From: Anaerolineaceae bacterium
GTDB taxonomy: Bacteria; Chloroflexota; Anaerolineae; Anaerolineales; Anaerolineaceae
Assembly: GCA_016927865.1 (NCBI GenBank)
Contig: JAFGLU010000047.1
Coordinates: forward strand, 1-64,000
Length of the DNA stretch: 64,000 bases
Direction of reading: 5' to 3'
The notes beneath the pieces are model-generated. The model made no database searches, was not told the DNA's origin, and worked only from the letters and a program-made list of their open reading frames with translations. Position numbers and translations under genes: made by a program. Shown here one piece after another: positions 42,515-51,446 of this stretch (positions are counted from its first letter, which is position 1; the number at the start of each line of letters is the position of its first letter).

Positions 42515-43770
42515 AAAATCCTCGTCTTCTCACCATATTCGTCATTGTGTTTGTCGACCTGCTCGGCTTTGGCCTGATTCTGCCGCTGCTTCCTTTCTAT
42601 GCCAATAGTTACGGCGCCAACGCCATCGTCGTGGGGCTGCTCGTCGCCTCTTATGCCGCGGCCCAATTGATTGGCGCTCCACTGCTGGGCCGCCTGTCCG
42701 ACCGCTACGGTCGCCGCCGGATCCTGTTGGTTTCTGTTGCGGGTACCGGTGTTGGCTTCCTGCTGTTAGGCCTGGCCGACCCGCTTGGGCGTTGGCTTTC
42801 GTCTATCCTTGCGCCCCAGTCGGCCAACCTGTTCATCATCGGCATGTTGTTCACCAGCCGCATTCTGGACGGCCTGACCGGGGGAAACATCTCGGTGGCG
42901 CAAGCCTACATTGCAGACATCACCGATGAATCCAATCGTGCCAAGAGTCTCGGCCTCATTGGCGCAGCTTTTGGGCTCGGCTTTATCATCGGCCCCGCTG
43001 CCGGAGGATCTCTAAGCCAGTTCGGTTATGCAGTTCCAGCTTTTGTCGCCGCCGGGATCGCCGCGCTCAACCTACTGGCCATCTACTTCTTCCTGCCCGA
43101 ATCCCTTACCGGCGAGCTTCGCGATGCCGCCTTACAACGCAGCCGCACTCCCATGACCCCACGGGCCTTGATCCAGGCGCTACGCAAACCCATCATCGGC
43201 CCGCTGCTCCATGTGCGTTTTTTCTACGGTCTGGCGTTTGCAACTTTTCAGACCATCTTCTCGCTCTATGCTCAGTCCATCGGCCTTAACTCTCAAACAA
43301 CCGGCTACGTTTTGGCCTACGTCGGGCTGCTGTCTGTCATCGTCCAGGGCGGTTTGATTGGCCTGCTCACCAAACGCTTCCGCGAAAACTGGTTGATTAT
43401 TACAGCCCTTTGGCTGATGGGTGGAGGGCTGCTGGCCTGGGCTTTCACCAGCACCCTGCCGGTCTTACTGGTGGTTCTGTTGCCCATCGCCCTCTCTGGC
43501 GGCGTGCTCAATACCGTCATTCAAAGTGCCATCACCAAATCCGTCAGCCGTGAAGAAGTGGGCGGTATGTTAGGCATCGCAACTTCCCTCGAAGCCGCCT
43601 CGCGGGTCGCCGCACCGACCATTGGCGGCTTTATGCTGGGCGCCTTTGGCACCTGGGCTCCCGGCGTGTTCAGCGCGCTGCTCATGGCCTGGGCGGTCAG
43701 CTTTGCCTACCGGCACATCATCATTCCAACAAACCGCGCTCAATTGGCCGCAAAAGAAGGTAAGGCATGA
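42511..43770 (+). CDS. MFS drug efflux transporter (TetA-like)
   Basis: The 419-aa protein has twelve membrane segments. Motif A is GRLSDRYGRRRIL between helices 2 and 3, and DLLGFGLILPLLPFY is in helix 1. The latter is characteristic of the proton-driven TetA/MdtG-like drug:H+ antiporters. The gene overlaps the regulator by ATGA. Substrate and any drug resistance cannot be inferred; under an OhrR-type regulator it may export an oxidised or toxic compound. Confidence 0.8.
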   Translation: MKNPRLLTIFVIVFVDLLGFGLILPLLPFYANSYGANAIVVGLLVASYAAAQLIGAPLLGRLSDRYGRRRILLVSVAGTGVGFLLLGLADPLGRWLSSILAPQSANLFIIGMLFTSRILDGLTGGNISVAQAYIADITDESNRAKSLGLIGAAFGLGFIIGPAAGGSLSQFGYAVPAFVAAGIAALNLLAIYFFLPESLTGELRDAALQRSRTPMTPRALIQALRKPIIGPLLHVRFFYGLAFATFQTIFSLYAQSIGLNSQTTGYVLAYVGLLSVIVQGGLIGLLTKRFRENWLIITALWLMGGGLLAWAFTSTLPVLLVVLLPIALSGGVLNTVIQSAITKSVSREEVGGMLGIATSLEAASRVAAPTIGGFMLGAFGTWAPGVFSALLMAWAVSFAYRHIIIPTNRAQLAAKEGKA

Positions 43771-44507
43771 AATCACGCTTTCGTTTCGCCCTGCTGGCTT
43801 TCATTCCGTTGCTGTTCATCAGCTTAACGGGGTTTTTATTTCTGACTACAACATCCGCAGAGCCAATGCCAGAAGCGCTGATCGCACTCCAATCCGATTC
43901 ACAGGTGCTCGTTAAAGGCGAGACCTGGCTAGCTTTCGAACCGAACGGCATTCAAGCCAACACAGGCTTCATCATCTACCCCGGAGGGCGGGTGGACTAC
44001 CGGTCGTATGCTCCTCTTGCCCGCCAAATCGCCGAACAAGGATATTTGGTTGTACTTCTAAAAATGCCCTTCGATCTGGCAGTTTTTGACCCAAACGCAG
44101 CCAACGAGGTGATTCGCTCCTATCCTGAAGTTTCTCAATGGGCAGTCGGCGGGCACTCCTTAGGTGGGGCTATGGCAGCCGGCTTCGCCGCAGAAAACCC
44201 GCAACAAGTCTCTGGCCTTGTCCTGTGGGCTGCCTACCCGCCCCAAAACACCGACCTCTCCGCCCTAAGCATGATGACAACTTCGATTTACGCCTCGTTG
44301 GATGGACTCGCAACCACGAATGACATTCAGGATTCAATATCTCGCCTGCCTGCTAATACCATTTACGTTGAAATTGAAAGTGGCAATCACGCCCAATTTG
44401 GATGGTATGGCAACCAGGATGGAGATAACCCGGCAAAAATTTCGCGACAAGACCAACAAGAACAGATCCTTTTCGCTACCCTGAATCTATTAGCAGGACT
44501 AAAATAA
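43767..44507 (+). CDS. Alpha/beta hydrolase with N-terminal membrane anchor
   Basis: The 246-aa protein has a hydrophobic N-terminus (FALLAFIPLLFISLTGFLFL) that could be a signal or anchor. An alpha/beta-hydrolase fold follows: the nucleophile elbow is GGHSLGG near residue 131-137, and the catalytic His is probably in ESGNHAQFGWYG. It fits the dienelactone-hydrolase-like group without a clear substrate. It overlaps the MFS gene by ATGA and is the last gene of the operon. The stop codon is followed at once by a palindromic element. Confidence 0.75.
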   Translation: MKSRFRFALLAFIPLLFISLTGFLFLTTTSAEPMPEALIALQSDSQVLVKGETWLAFEPNGIQANTGFIIYPGGRVDYRSYAPLARQIAEQGYLVVLLKMPFDLAVFDPNAANEVIRSYPEVSQWAVGGHSLGGAMAAGFAAENPQQVSGLVLWAAYPPQNTDLSALSMMTTSIYASLDGLATTNDIQDSISRLPANTIYVEIESGNHAQFGWYGNQDGDNPAKISRQDQQEQILFATLNLLAGLK

Positions 44508-44617
44508 TTGTAACTACAGTCATAAGTGGAAGAGGCTTGAATTTTCGGTGTGTATGGGGTGCTTCGCACCTTTACACACCGAAAATTCAAGCACCTTACC
44601 AGTTGTTTTGAAGCAAT
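44507..44617. repeat. 111-bp palindromic element after the hydrolase gene
   Basis: The core arms 44535-44562 and 44566-44592 pair over about 27 bases with one bulge, with loop TTC and centre GCTTCGC. Outer arms begin ATTG and end CAAT and match in part. No clear target duplication is seen. It has the same layout as the elements at 16094 and 38898 and starts at the last base of the TAA stop. Confidence 0.7.
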
Positions 44618-44631
44618 CAGGGAGCATTTCT

Positions 44632-45612
44632 ATGATAAGGAACCAATGGTATGTGGTGCTCGAGTCCTCCGAAGTAAAAAAACAGCCCATTGGAACAACT
44701 CGCCTGGGCGAAAAAATGGTCTTTTGGAGAGACGAGTCTGGCAAAGTGAACGCGGCTGTCGATCGCTGCCCGCACCGCGGCGTGGAATTGAGCCGCGGCA
44801 AAGTCCAAGAGGGTCATTTGCAATGCCCATTTCATGGCTTCGAGTTTGATTCGTCCGGAAAATGTGTTCTCGTCCCGGCCAACGGCCGCAATGGTGTAAT
44901 TCCTGCGGCAATGAAGGTAAAAACCTATCCCACCTATGAAGCGCATGGACTCATCTGGCTGTGGTGGGGCGAAACCCCACCAGCCGAACTCTCAACGCCC
45001 CAATTCTTCGACAACCTGGGCGACACCTTCCAGTACGGTTCAGCCCGCGATCCCTGGGACGCACACTATTCGCGAGTCATTGAAAACCAGTTGGATGTGG
45101 TCCATCTCCCCTTCATCCACAGCCGAACCATCGGTCGCGGCAACCGTACCATCGTAGACGGCCCGGTTGTCGAGTGGAAAGGCAACCACATGTTTTATAC
45201 CTACGTCTTCAATCGCCTGGATGACGGCACCCCGCCGCGCAAACCCAGCGAGCTTTCGCCAAGAAAACCCACCGACTTTCACCTCGAGTTCATCTTCCCC
45301 AACCTCTGGCAAAACCATATCAGCGAGAAGGTCAGGGTTGTGGCTGCCTTCGTCCCGGTAGATGATAACCACACCCTGCTGTACCTGCGCTTCTATCAAA
45401 ACTTCCTCAAACTGCCCGGGTTAGGCAAACTGGTAGCCCAACTTGCCATGCCCAGCAACGTCTACATTGCCCACGAAGATCGCCGCGTGGTAATCACCCA
45501 ACAACCCAAACCCAGCGGACTCAAAATCGGCGAAGTGCTCATTCAGGGCGACCTGCCCATCATTGAGTACCGCCGCAAACGCGCCGCCCTCCAAGAGGCA
45601 TGCAAAAGCTAG
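44632..45612 (+). CDS. Rieske non-haem iron oxygenase, alpha subunit
   Basis: The 326-aa protein has a Rieske [2Fe-2S] site: CPH at 46-48 and CPFH at 65-68. The mononuclear iron site is NQLDVVHLPFIH at 152-163 (N-x2-D-x2-H-x4-H). It belongs to the ring-hydroxylating oxygenase family of small, membrane-free type (PaO/VanA-like). No partner reductase is encoded nearby. The open frame begins at 44548 inside a palindrome. The ATG at 44632 has AGGGAG upstream and starts MIRNQWY, as expected. The substrate is unknown. Confidence 0.85.
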   Translation: MIRNQWYVVLESSEVKKQPIGTTRLGEKMVFWRDESGKVNAAVDRCPHRGVELSRGKVQEGHLQCPFHGFEFDSSGKCVLVPANGRNGVIPAAMKVKTYPTYEAHGLIWLWWGETPPAELSTPQFFDNLGDTFQYGSARDPWDAHYSRVIENQLDVVHLPFIHSRTIGRGNRTIVDGPVVEWKGNHMFYTYVFNRLDDGTPPRKPSELSPRKPTDFHLEFIFPNLWQNHISEKVRVVAAFVPVDDNHTLLYLRFYQNFLKLPGLGKLVAQLAMPSNVYIAHEDRRVVITQQPKPSGLKIGEVLIQGDLPIIEYRRKRAALQEACKS

Positions 45613-45638
45613 CCCCAATCACCGAGACAGCCCGAAAT

Positions 45639-46547
45639 TTATATCTGGCGGCGCGCTTCAGCCAATGCCGCCGGGAAATCTCTTATTGCTTCTGCACTGG
45701 AACCATCCAGCGGCCTCTCAATTGGCAGGCCGTACTTCATTTGCACAACCACCTTCTTAACATCCCCCGAAATCGGTTCTATCTCCACAGACTCCAGCAT
45801 GCGCAGCGGAATGTAGTGCAGCGTGCCTCCATACTTGCCGCGGTTTTTCTCGGTAACGTGCTCCGCTTCTCCGATCAAAATTAATTCCCGGTCGGTGAGC
45901 AAAAGGAGATGAGCCGGGAAAGCATTGCGGTAAAACGCACGGCCTAAAAACGTCACCAGCGTTTCACGGCGAACCGGTTGATACACAGCGTGAAGCACTC
46001 GCTCGCCGGGGATCAGATTTTGGCAGGCAAAATTCATGAACTTAAAATTTTCGCTCGACAAAAAACTGAGTTTTGCCTGCTGCGCTGCCCGGTCTGCTCC
46101 CTCTTCACCGGCAGGGCGCATCCGCGCAAAAAATGGCTCAAAATGCCGCAGGGTCGATTCATTGAACTCCACTGTCACCGCAACCTCATCCCCTAGAGTC
46201 GACTTTCCCCGAATCGAGAACCAGGAGTACAGCAGGATATTCCCGACTTCCAACAGGGAAATATCCGAATAACGAAGACTGGTCTCTGTTACTTTGCCAT
46301 TGGTCTCTTCGTAGATAAAAATTGTTTCGCCGGCGTGGCATAACACTCGCTGTTTGCGCGTACTACCCGGCCCTTCCATGCAGGGCGCAAAAACGGTATA
46401 TGGGAATTCATCCAAGCGCTTTTCGAGTACGTCCAGTGCAGATTGAAATCCCTCCGGAGCATCGGCAACAGATTCGATCACCCTGGCCCAGGTCTGCATG
46501 GTCTGACGGGCGCCGGTTATATTGGAAGACGAGCGGTTTGAATTCAT
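45639..46547 (-). CDS. Hypothetical protein with PH-like repeats
   Basis: The 302-aa soluble protein has two similar halves of about 110 residues, each with a strand-rich start and a turn reading (R)VLCHAGETIFIYE or HLLLLTDRELILIGE. A helix follows each. This pattern resembles bacterial PH-like domains used for lipid or protein binding, which is inference. It is the last gene of the minus-strand group that starts at 49577. No enzyme motif is visible. Confidence 0.55.
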   Translation of the reverse strand: MNSNRSSSNITGARQTMQTWARVIESVADAPEGFQSALDVLEKRLDEFPYTVFAPCMEGPGSTRKQRVLCHAGETIFIYEETNGKVTETSLRYSDISLLEVGNILLYSWFSIRGKSTLGDEVAVTVEFNESTLRHFEPFFARMRPAGEEGADRAAQQAKLSFLSSENFKFMNFACQNLIPGERVLHAVYQPVRRETLVTFLGRAFYRNAFPAHLLLLTDRELILIGEAEHVTEKNRGKYGGTLHYIPLRMLESVEIEPISGDVKKVVVQMKYGLPIERPLDGSSAEAIRDFPAALAEARRQI

Positions 46548-46604
46548 TTGTTACAGGGTCTCTCGTAGAAATAGAGTGACAAAACATTTACTCTTGTAAA
46601 GACA

Positions 46605-48725
46605 CTAAGACCACCAGATACTGGTGTCTAAATCGGCTGTTATTGCATCTACAATTGCCCTTTCGCCGCCCATCTGGTAAAGGATGGCATGAAAGGCTCG
46701 CAAATAGTCGGAAACAAACCAAATCGGTCCCCCCATCACCACGCGCAGCGTCTTCACAAGTGTATCATATGGATCCACGTCGTTGATCCGGCACATCTCA
46801 AACCATACCTTACTGAACTGGTAAAAAACATCTTTGAAATCGTGCCAATTTTTATACGCACGATCGTCGCTATAAAGCTCCCACAAGCCTTCAAGAATAG
46901 AATACCGCAGTCCAACGGGCAGACGCCCGGTGATATCGCGCAAAACCCGTTCACGGTAATCAAGTTGCACTTCTTCCCTGGCCCACCGCACAGCCTCCGC
47001 TAGAATTTCCATCCGCCGATCATCAGGGATCGCAGGCGCCAGCGCCAAAACCGCCTGGCTGCGTGACCACGATGAATACCCCCGGAATGGATGATCCAGT
47101 GGCGTGCGGCGGGCAAGTTCTAGCACGGTTTCCGCCTGTCTTGCGTTTAATAGCGGTCCTAGTTCCATAATGGCTTTAGCGGTATTTCCTTCATCGGGAA
47201 GTTTCCACAGTAAGTTCAGGGCTTCCTCGATCAACATGTCACGCTGGTCAGTTTTTATTTTTTGAATATACGTTATCAGGCGAGAAATTCGCCAGCTTAA
47301 ATCCTTAATCCCACGGATTTCAGCCAGTTCTTTTGTCAACTCAACTTCCGATGGAGGCAACCGTTCAACAGAAGAGGCATACTGCGCATCGTTTTTCTTG
47401 CTTTCTGCTGCCTGCTTCCGCGTATCGAGAAGCCGGCGTAGTTCCTCAACCGCTTTTGTGACCTCTTCCCCTTTTCGTTCCCGACTCAATTTATCCAAGA
47501 GCATCTCCAGGACCGGGGTTGGCAACTCCGACACCACAGGTTCAATCGAAAAGTCCCTTTTCGCAGAGATTCGATGTAACTCTATAAGGTTCATCAACTG
47601 CCGGTCCGTCAGGCGAGGTAAAAGCATCGTCAGCACATCGATGCCGCTAGCAGTGGCATATTTTGACCCGCTGTAAAGCATCGTTATACCCATGGAAAAT
47701 ACCCTTTCCACTAACCGCTCTGGCAACCTGTAAATGACATCTGTTGGAAAGGAATAATCATAATCGGCTGCTTGCTCCCATAAATCAAGACCCCGTTCAA
47801 TATAGTTCTCGGGAAGCATATCTACCAGGTCGATGATTTTATAGATCACCTCTTCAGAACGCACACCTCCCAGAGATTGCTCATAATGTTGCAATTGCTC
47901 TTCAGCATCCTTTTCCGGCAACACCTTTCCGGGGTCTTCCACTCCTGAAGAATCCCACTGGACGACTCGGACATGTAGATTGGCAATCTCCTCGTCAATC
48001 TGTCTGGCATAATCTGGGGGCAGCAGCCGATAAATTGTTCCCAGCGTCTCACCATAGATGCGTTCGTCACCGTTTGCAAGATCGGCCAGTGAAAGAGTCT
48101 GTGCCGGACTGATCAGATCTCGCTTCAAAGCCTCTCCCATGAACCTCGGCGGGATCGCCACCCAGTGCCCCACCGCTCCGTGGCACAACCCCGCCAAAAT
48201 CATGATTCCCAGGTTGGCCGGGTCCTTTGCAGCCGAATCAAAAATACGCGTTGCTTCAGCCTGGAAGCCCTGCGGCCAGCCCAGCCACTCCCAGGCATCC
48301 GCCCAGGCCCGACATAACAGCCGGGCACGAACTTCCAAGGGCGCTTCTATCGCCTCCAGCGCTCGCCCATAGCCATACACCACGCAAGCTGGAGTCTGGC
48401 GGGGAGCGAGCAACTGCGTTCGCAACCCCTCCAGAATGCGCCCGCCATAATCTAAAAACCGCATCTGCCACCCCGACCACAGGTCGGAAGATTGCAGTTC
48501 GGTCATCCACACGGCTTGCATCTCAGGGTCGCTCAGGGTATACCCCAGCGTTTCTCCATCACCATAAATCCGCTCCCCCGCCTGCCTGGCGGCATCCAGC
48601 ACTGACACAGGCCCCGAGAACAGGTCTGGAGCCATCGCCAGCACATCTCCGATCAAGACCGGCTCTCCCACCGCCGCACACAAAGCCAGGAGATTGCGAG
48701 CTTCTTCAGTGAGTGCGTTGAACAT
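46605..48725 (-). CDS. Large alpha-solenoid protein resembling a STAND C-terminal part
   Basis: The 706-aa protein begins with MFNALTEEARNLLALCAAVGEPVLIGDVL, which looks like the winged-helix segment after the NTPase core of STAND/AP-ATPase proteins. A long run of helices (helical repeats about 35-40 aa, with LPENYIERGLDLWEQA and ILAEAVRWAREEVQLD) fills the rest. No P-loop is present. GGAGTAGGG precedes the ATG. It may be a standalone scaffold, a degenerate STAND, or part of a split system. No partner NTPase is encoded next to it. The function is unknown. Confidence 0.5.
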   Translation of the reverse strand: MFNALTEEARNLLALCAAVGEPVLIGDVLAMAPDLFSGPVSVLDAARQAGERIYGDGETLGYTLSDPEMQAVWMTELQSSDLWSGWQMRFLDYGGRILEGLRTQLLAPRQTPACVVYGYGRALEAIEAPLEVRARLLCRAWADAWEWLGWPQGFQAEATRIFDSAAKDPANLGIMILAGLCHGAVGHWVAIPPRFMGEALKRDLISPAQTLSLADLANGDERIYGETLGTIYRLLPPDYARQIDEEIANLHVRVVQWDSSGVEDPGKVLPEKDAEEQLQHYEQSLGGVRSEEVIYKIIDLVDMLPENYIERGLDLWEQAADYDYSFPTDVIYRLPERLVERVFSMGITMLYSGSKYATASGIDVLTMLLPRLTDRQLMNLIELHRISAKRDFSIEPVVSELPTPVLEMLLDKLSRERKGEEVTKAVEELRRLLDTRKQAAESKKNDAQYASSVERLPPSEVELTKELAEIRGIKDLSWRISRLITYIQKIKTDQRDMLIEEALNLLWKLPDEGNTAKAIMELGPLLNARQAETVLELARRTPLDHPFRGYSSWSRSQAVLALAPAIPDDRRMEILAEAVRWAREEVQLDYRERVLRDITGRLPVGLRYSILEGLWELYSDDRAYKNWHDFKDVFYQFSKVWFEMCRINDVDPYDTLVKTLRVVMGGPIWFVSDYLRAFHAILYQMGGERAIVDAITADLDTSIWWS

Positions 48726-48752
48726 ACCCTACTCCTATCGCCAATCGAAAAC

Positions 48753-49577
48753 CTACGCCTCTATGCGGGTCAAATGGCGGATGATTTCGTCTGCGCCAAG
48801 CTCGATGGTCTTGTCGGTCATATTGATGACCGTGAACCTGCCCCTTTTGAAAGCTGCCTCGGCGCTTTGCACCTCTTCAAATACCGCCTTCGGGTCCACG
48901 TAGGATGATGCGCCTGTTACCCCCAATTGCCGTTGGCGCTGCGAACGATACTGCAACAACTGCCCAGGTTCAATAGTCAAACCAAAAACCCGCCTTGGGT
49001 CCAGCGAAAACAATGCTTCGGGAACAGGAATTTGCGGTACACACGGGTAATTGGCCACCTTCCAGCCCAAAACCGCCAGATAAATGCTGAGCGGCGTCTT
49101 GCCCACCCGTGACACGCCCACCAGCATCGCCTCCGCCTCCGGCCAACCTTCGCGACGCTTACCGTCGTCGTGCTTTAAGGTGAAATCGATGGCCGCTACC
49201 CGGTCAAAGTAATCCCGGTTCAAATGGCGATACAAACCGGGTTGGCCGGCAGGAGGGTGACCGATTCGCCCAGACACCCACTCCAGAATCGGCCCCATCA
49301 CATCCACCGCCCGCACCCCCGTCCGGGCCGCCTCTGTCACAAGCAGTTGCTGGAGGGTTGAGTCCACCAATGTGTGCACCACCAGCGCCCCGGCTTGCTG
49401 CGCCTGGCGGAGCGCATCTCTCACCTGCTCCGGTTGGCGCACATTTCCGATCGTCGTCACTCGCGCCACATCCGCCGGGTACTGGGCCAGCGCGGTGTAT
49501 ACCAACTGCTCGCCGCTGGCGCCCACGCCGCCGGAGATAATGAAGATGGAAGGAATAGAATCTTGGGATACTGTCAT
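48753..49577 (-). CDS. Pyruvate/PEP dikinase regulatory protein (PPSR, DUF299)
   Basis: The 274-aa protein matches DUF299: it has N-terminal IFIISGGVGASGEQLVYTAL and a P-loop GVSRVGKT at 154-161 (MLVGVSRVGKTPLSIYLA). The family phosphorylates and dephosphorylates a Thr next to the active-site His of pyruvate phosphate dikinase or PEP synthase, turning them off and on. No dikinase is encoded in this window. The ATG at 49577 lies in the loop of an 11-bp inverted repeat with a promoter just upstream. An alternative start eight codons earlier is unlikely. Confidence 0.8.
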   Translation of the reverse strand: MTVSQDSIPSIFIISGGVGASGEQLVYTALAQYPADVARVTTIGNVRQPEQVRDALRQAQQAGALVVHTLVDSTLQQLLVTEAARTGVRAVDVMGPILEWVSGRIGHPPAGQPGLYRHLNRDYFDRVAAIDFTLKHDDGKRREGWPEAEAMLVGVSRVGKTPLSIYLAVLGWKVANYPCVPQIPVPEALFSLDPRRVFGLTIEPGQLLQYRSQRQRQLGVTGASSYVDPKAVFEEVQSAEAAFKRGRFTVINMTDKTIELGADEIIRHLTRIEA

Positions 49578-49589
49578 GGTATCCCAAGA
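49561..49589 (-). promoter_or_regulatory. 11-bp inverted repeat around the PPSR start codon
   Basis: TCTTGGGATAC and GTATCCCAAGA flank a 7-base loop CATGACA that holds the ATG. Upstream on the minus strand, TTGTCT (-35), 17 bp and TATTCT (-10) end nine bases before the ATG, so the message would have almost no leader. The repeat may be an operator at +1 or a start-codon hairpin. Confidence 0.55.
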
Positions 49590-49624
49590 ATAGCGCAACA
49601 TCGAGTGAAAGACAAGACGGATAT

Positions 49625-51442
49625 TTAGCGCATGCTTACTGCAATCTTCAATAAGTTACTCCGCACTTCATCTCCGTCTTCCAGACTCCAAGGCCCGCCC
49701 ACCGTAACCAGAAGCCCATCCTTCTGCCAATAAAGCGTCGGGATGAAACCTGGCGACTGATACCAGCGGACCGTGCCATCTTCTTCGCTCACCCAAGCCC
49801 CCAGCATCAAGATCCCCTCGCTGCCGTTGATCTCCACCAGTTCGTACCCGTCGGCGGGAATTGCTTCACCTTCCGGTGTAGCCATTCGTGCCTCCACCAG
49901 TTCCAGCAGGTTTGTGCCATCCGCATCAGCGATTGGCTCTTGAAGAAGGGTCAATGCCGCGTGGATGTCGCCAGGGTATCCATAATACAGCATGGCGCTT
50001 CGGCTCTCCCCCCACCCAGATGCCCCCCGCAAAGCAAGCCCGTCGGGCAGCCAGCCCGGTGACTGAATTGAATAATCGAGATAATCCGAAAGCTGCGCCA
50101 TATCCATCGTGCAAGCCGGGTCGAATTCATCTCCCGCATGGGTCGAAACGCCTGTCACGCCTTCCGCCAGCCGCAGGCGATCCAGGTCGCTCAGCGCTTC
50201 GGCCATCAAACACTTACTGCCTATCGCCGAGCTGTACAGGTCATATTGCTGTCCCTCAACCTGCCAGGTCAGGGTCAGGTAAGCCTGATCATAATTACTT
50301 TCCGTATCCGCAGAGGTGCAGGCCCATTCGCTCTCCCGCGCCCAGTCAAAAGGTTGCAGTGCAAAGGCTTGCTCCGCCCCGCCGACCGTCACCGGTGTTA
50401 GCGCCCCATTCTGTGCGCCTTGAGTCTGGACAAGCGCTGGAGTTTGATCCGCCGGTCCCTGGGCCAGAAGCAAATATGGCCCTGGACCGTCATTGCGCGT
50501 GTACATATAATGCAGGCATACACTTTTCGTCTCAGCCTGGATACTGGCATGGGTGAAGATGTATCCATCAGGAACTGGATTGAGCGGGTGGATGGAGTAA
50601 CCCACCAGCGCTTCTGCTGCGCCAATCTCGCGGATATAGCTCAGGTCAGGCGCCGAGGCCATTTCCACAACCGTCAAACCGGCAGCCCAGGCCAGCATTT
50701 GCTCCTTTTCGGCGGAGTTGCCAAACACCAACAGCCTGAAGCGGATGCCCTCCTTCGCCCAGACCAGAGTCTGCAAGCCTTCGTTCTGCCATTCAGCAAG
50801 TGGATCATCGGCATCTGCCTGCCACACCCCCCGCACATATTCTCCGCGCGCCGGGCCTATTTGCACTTCTTCAACTTGCGCGCTGGCGCCCACCTCCCAC
50901 GGAATTTCAGACGCCTCGTTTACCGGCTCTTGAGTCAAAACCACGCCCGGGTCGTAATGCAATACAACCATCCCATCCTGAACATAAGCCCCCCTGAAGG
51001 TCAGGCCTTGGCCCAGGGCAATCTGCTTGACGGGGTAGTCTACTCGCTCTTGAACCTCGTCCAGCGTACATAACGGGCTGCCAAAGCTGCCGCAGTCCGC
51101 TGCTGAGATGGTCGTGGGCGTTGGCTGAATGCCCGGCTCTCCGGTCGCCACAGGCTTGGGCAGCGCGTCGCTTTCCGCAGGTCTGAAATAGCCCAAAAGC
51201 GTTTGGGTGGCGGCTCGCCCCTGGGGTGTAGCCAGGAAAACAACCATCAACAAAATAACGCCGGCGGCCACTGCCGCGATTCGATAATTTCTTTGAGCAA
51301 AACGGCTTTTCATCGCAAGAGTTCCTTGTGGAGTTTTGCCCGTCTCAAGGCGGCTGAAAACATCCGCTCGCAGGTCGCTTTTTGCAGGAATGGCTTCGGA
51401 CGCCATTTGTTCAAGGATTTGGGTAAGTGGGTGTTGTTTCAT
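49625..51442 (-). CDS. Anti-sigma-like membrane protein with large extracytoplasmic part
   Basis: Residues 1-60 are cytoplasmic (MKQHPLTQILEQM...), followed by one membrane helix (YRIAAVAAGVILLMVVFLATP). The remaining 500 or so residues are outside and carry repeated units with VEEVQ-like and DLSYIREIG-like segments. The unit IHPLNPVPDGYIFTHA occurs once and LDYSIQSPGWLPDGLALRGA once, reminiscent of DUF4367-type domains. It starts 4 bp after the sigma factor stop, so it is the likely anti-sigma factor. No zinc-binding HxxxCxxC is seen in the N-terminus. The gene is 47 bp upstream of PPSR. Confidence 0.65.
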   Translation of the reverse strand: MKQHPLTQILEQMASEAIPAKSDLRADVFSRLETGKTPQGTLAMKSRFAQRNYRIAAVAAGVILLMVVFLATPQGRAATQTLLGYFRPAESDALPKPVATGEPGIQPTPTTISAADCGSFGSPLCTLDEVQERVDYPVKQIALGQGLTFRGAYVQDGMVVLHYDPGVVLTQEPVNEASEIPWEVGASAQVEEVQIGPARGEYVRGVWQADADDPLAEWQNEGLQTLVWAKEGIRFRLLVFGNSAEKEQMLAWAAGLTVVEMASAPDLSYIREIGAAEALVGYSIHPLNPVPDGYIFTHASIQAETKSVCLHYMYTRNDGPGPYLLLAQGPADQTPALVQTQGAQNGALTPVTVGGAEQAFALQPFDWARESEWACTSADTESNYDQAYLTLTWQVEGQQYDLYSSAIGSKCLMAEALSDLDRLRLAEGVTGVSTHAGDEFDPACTMDMAQLSDYLDYSIQSPGWLPDGLALRGASGWGESRSAMLYYGYPGDIHAALTLLQEPIADADGTNLLELVEARMATPEGEAIPADGYELVEINGSEGILMLGAWVSEEDGTVRWYQSPGFIPTLYWQKDGLLVTVGGPWSLEDGDEVRSNLLKIAVSMR

Positions 51443-51446
51443 CTTG

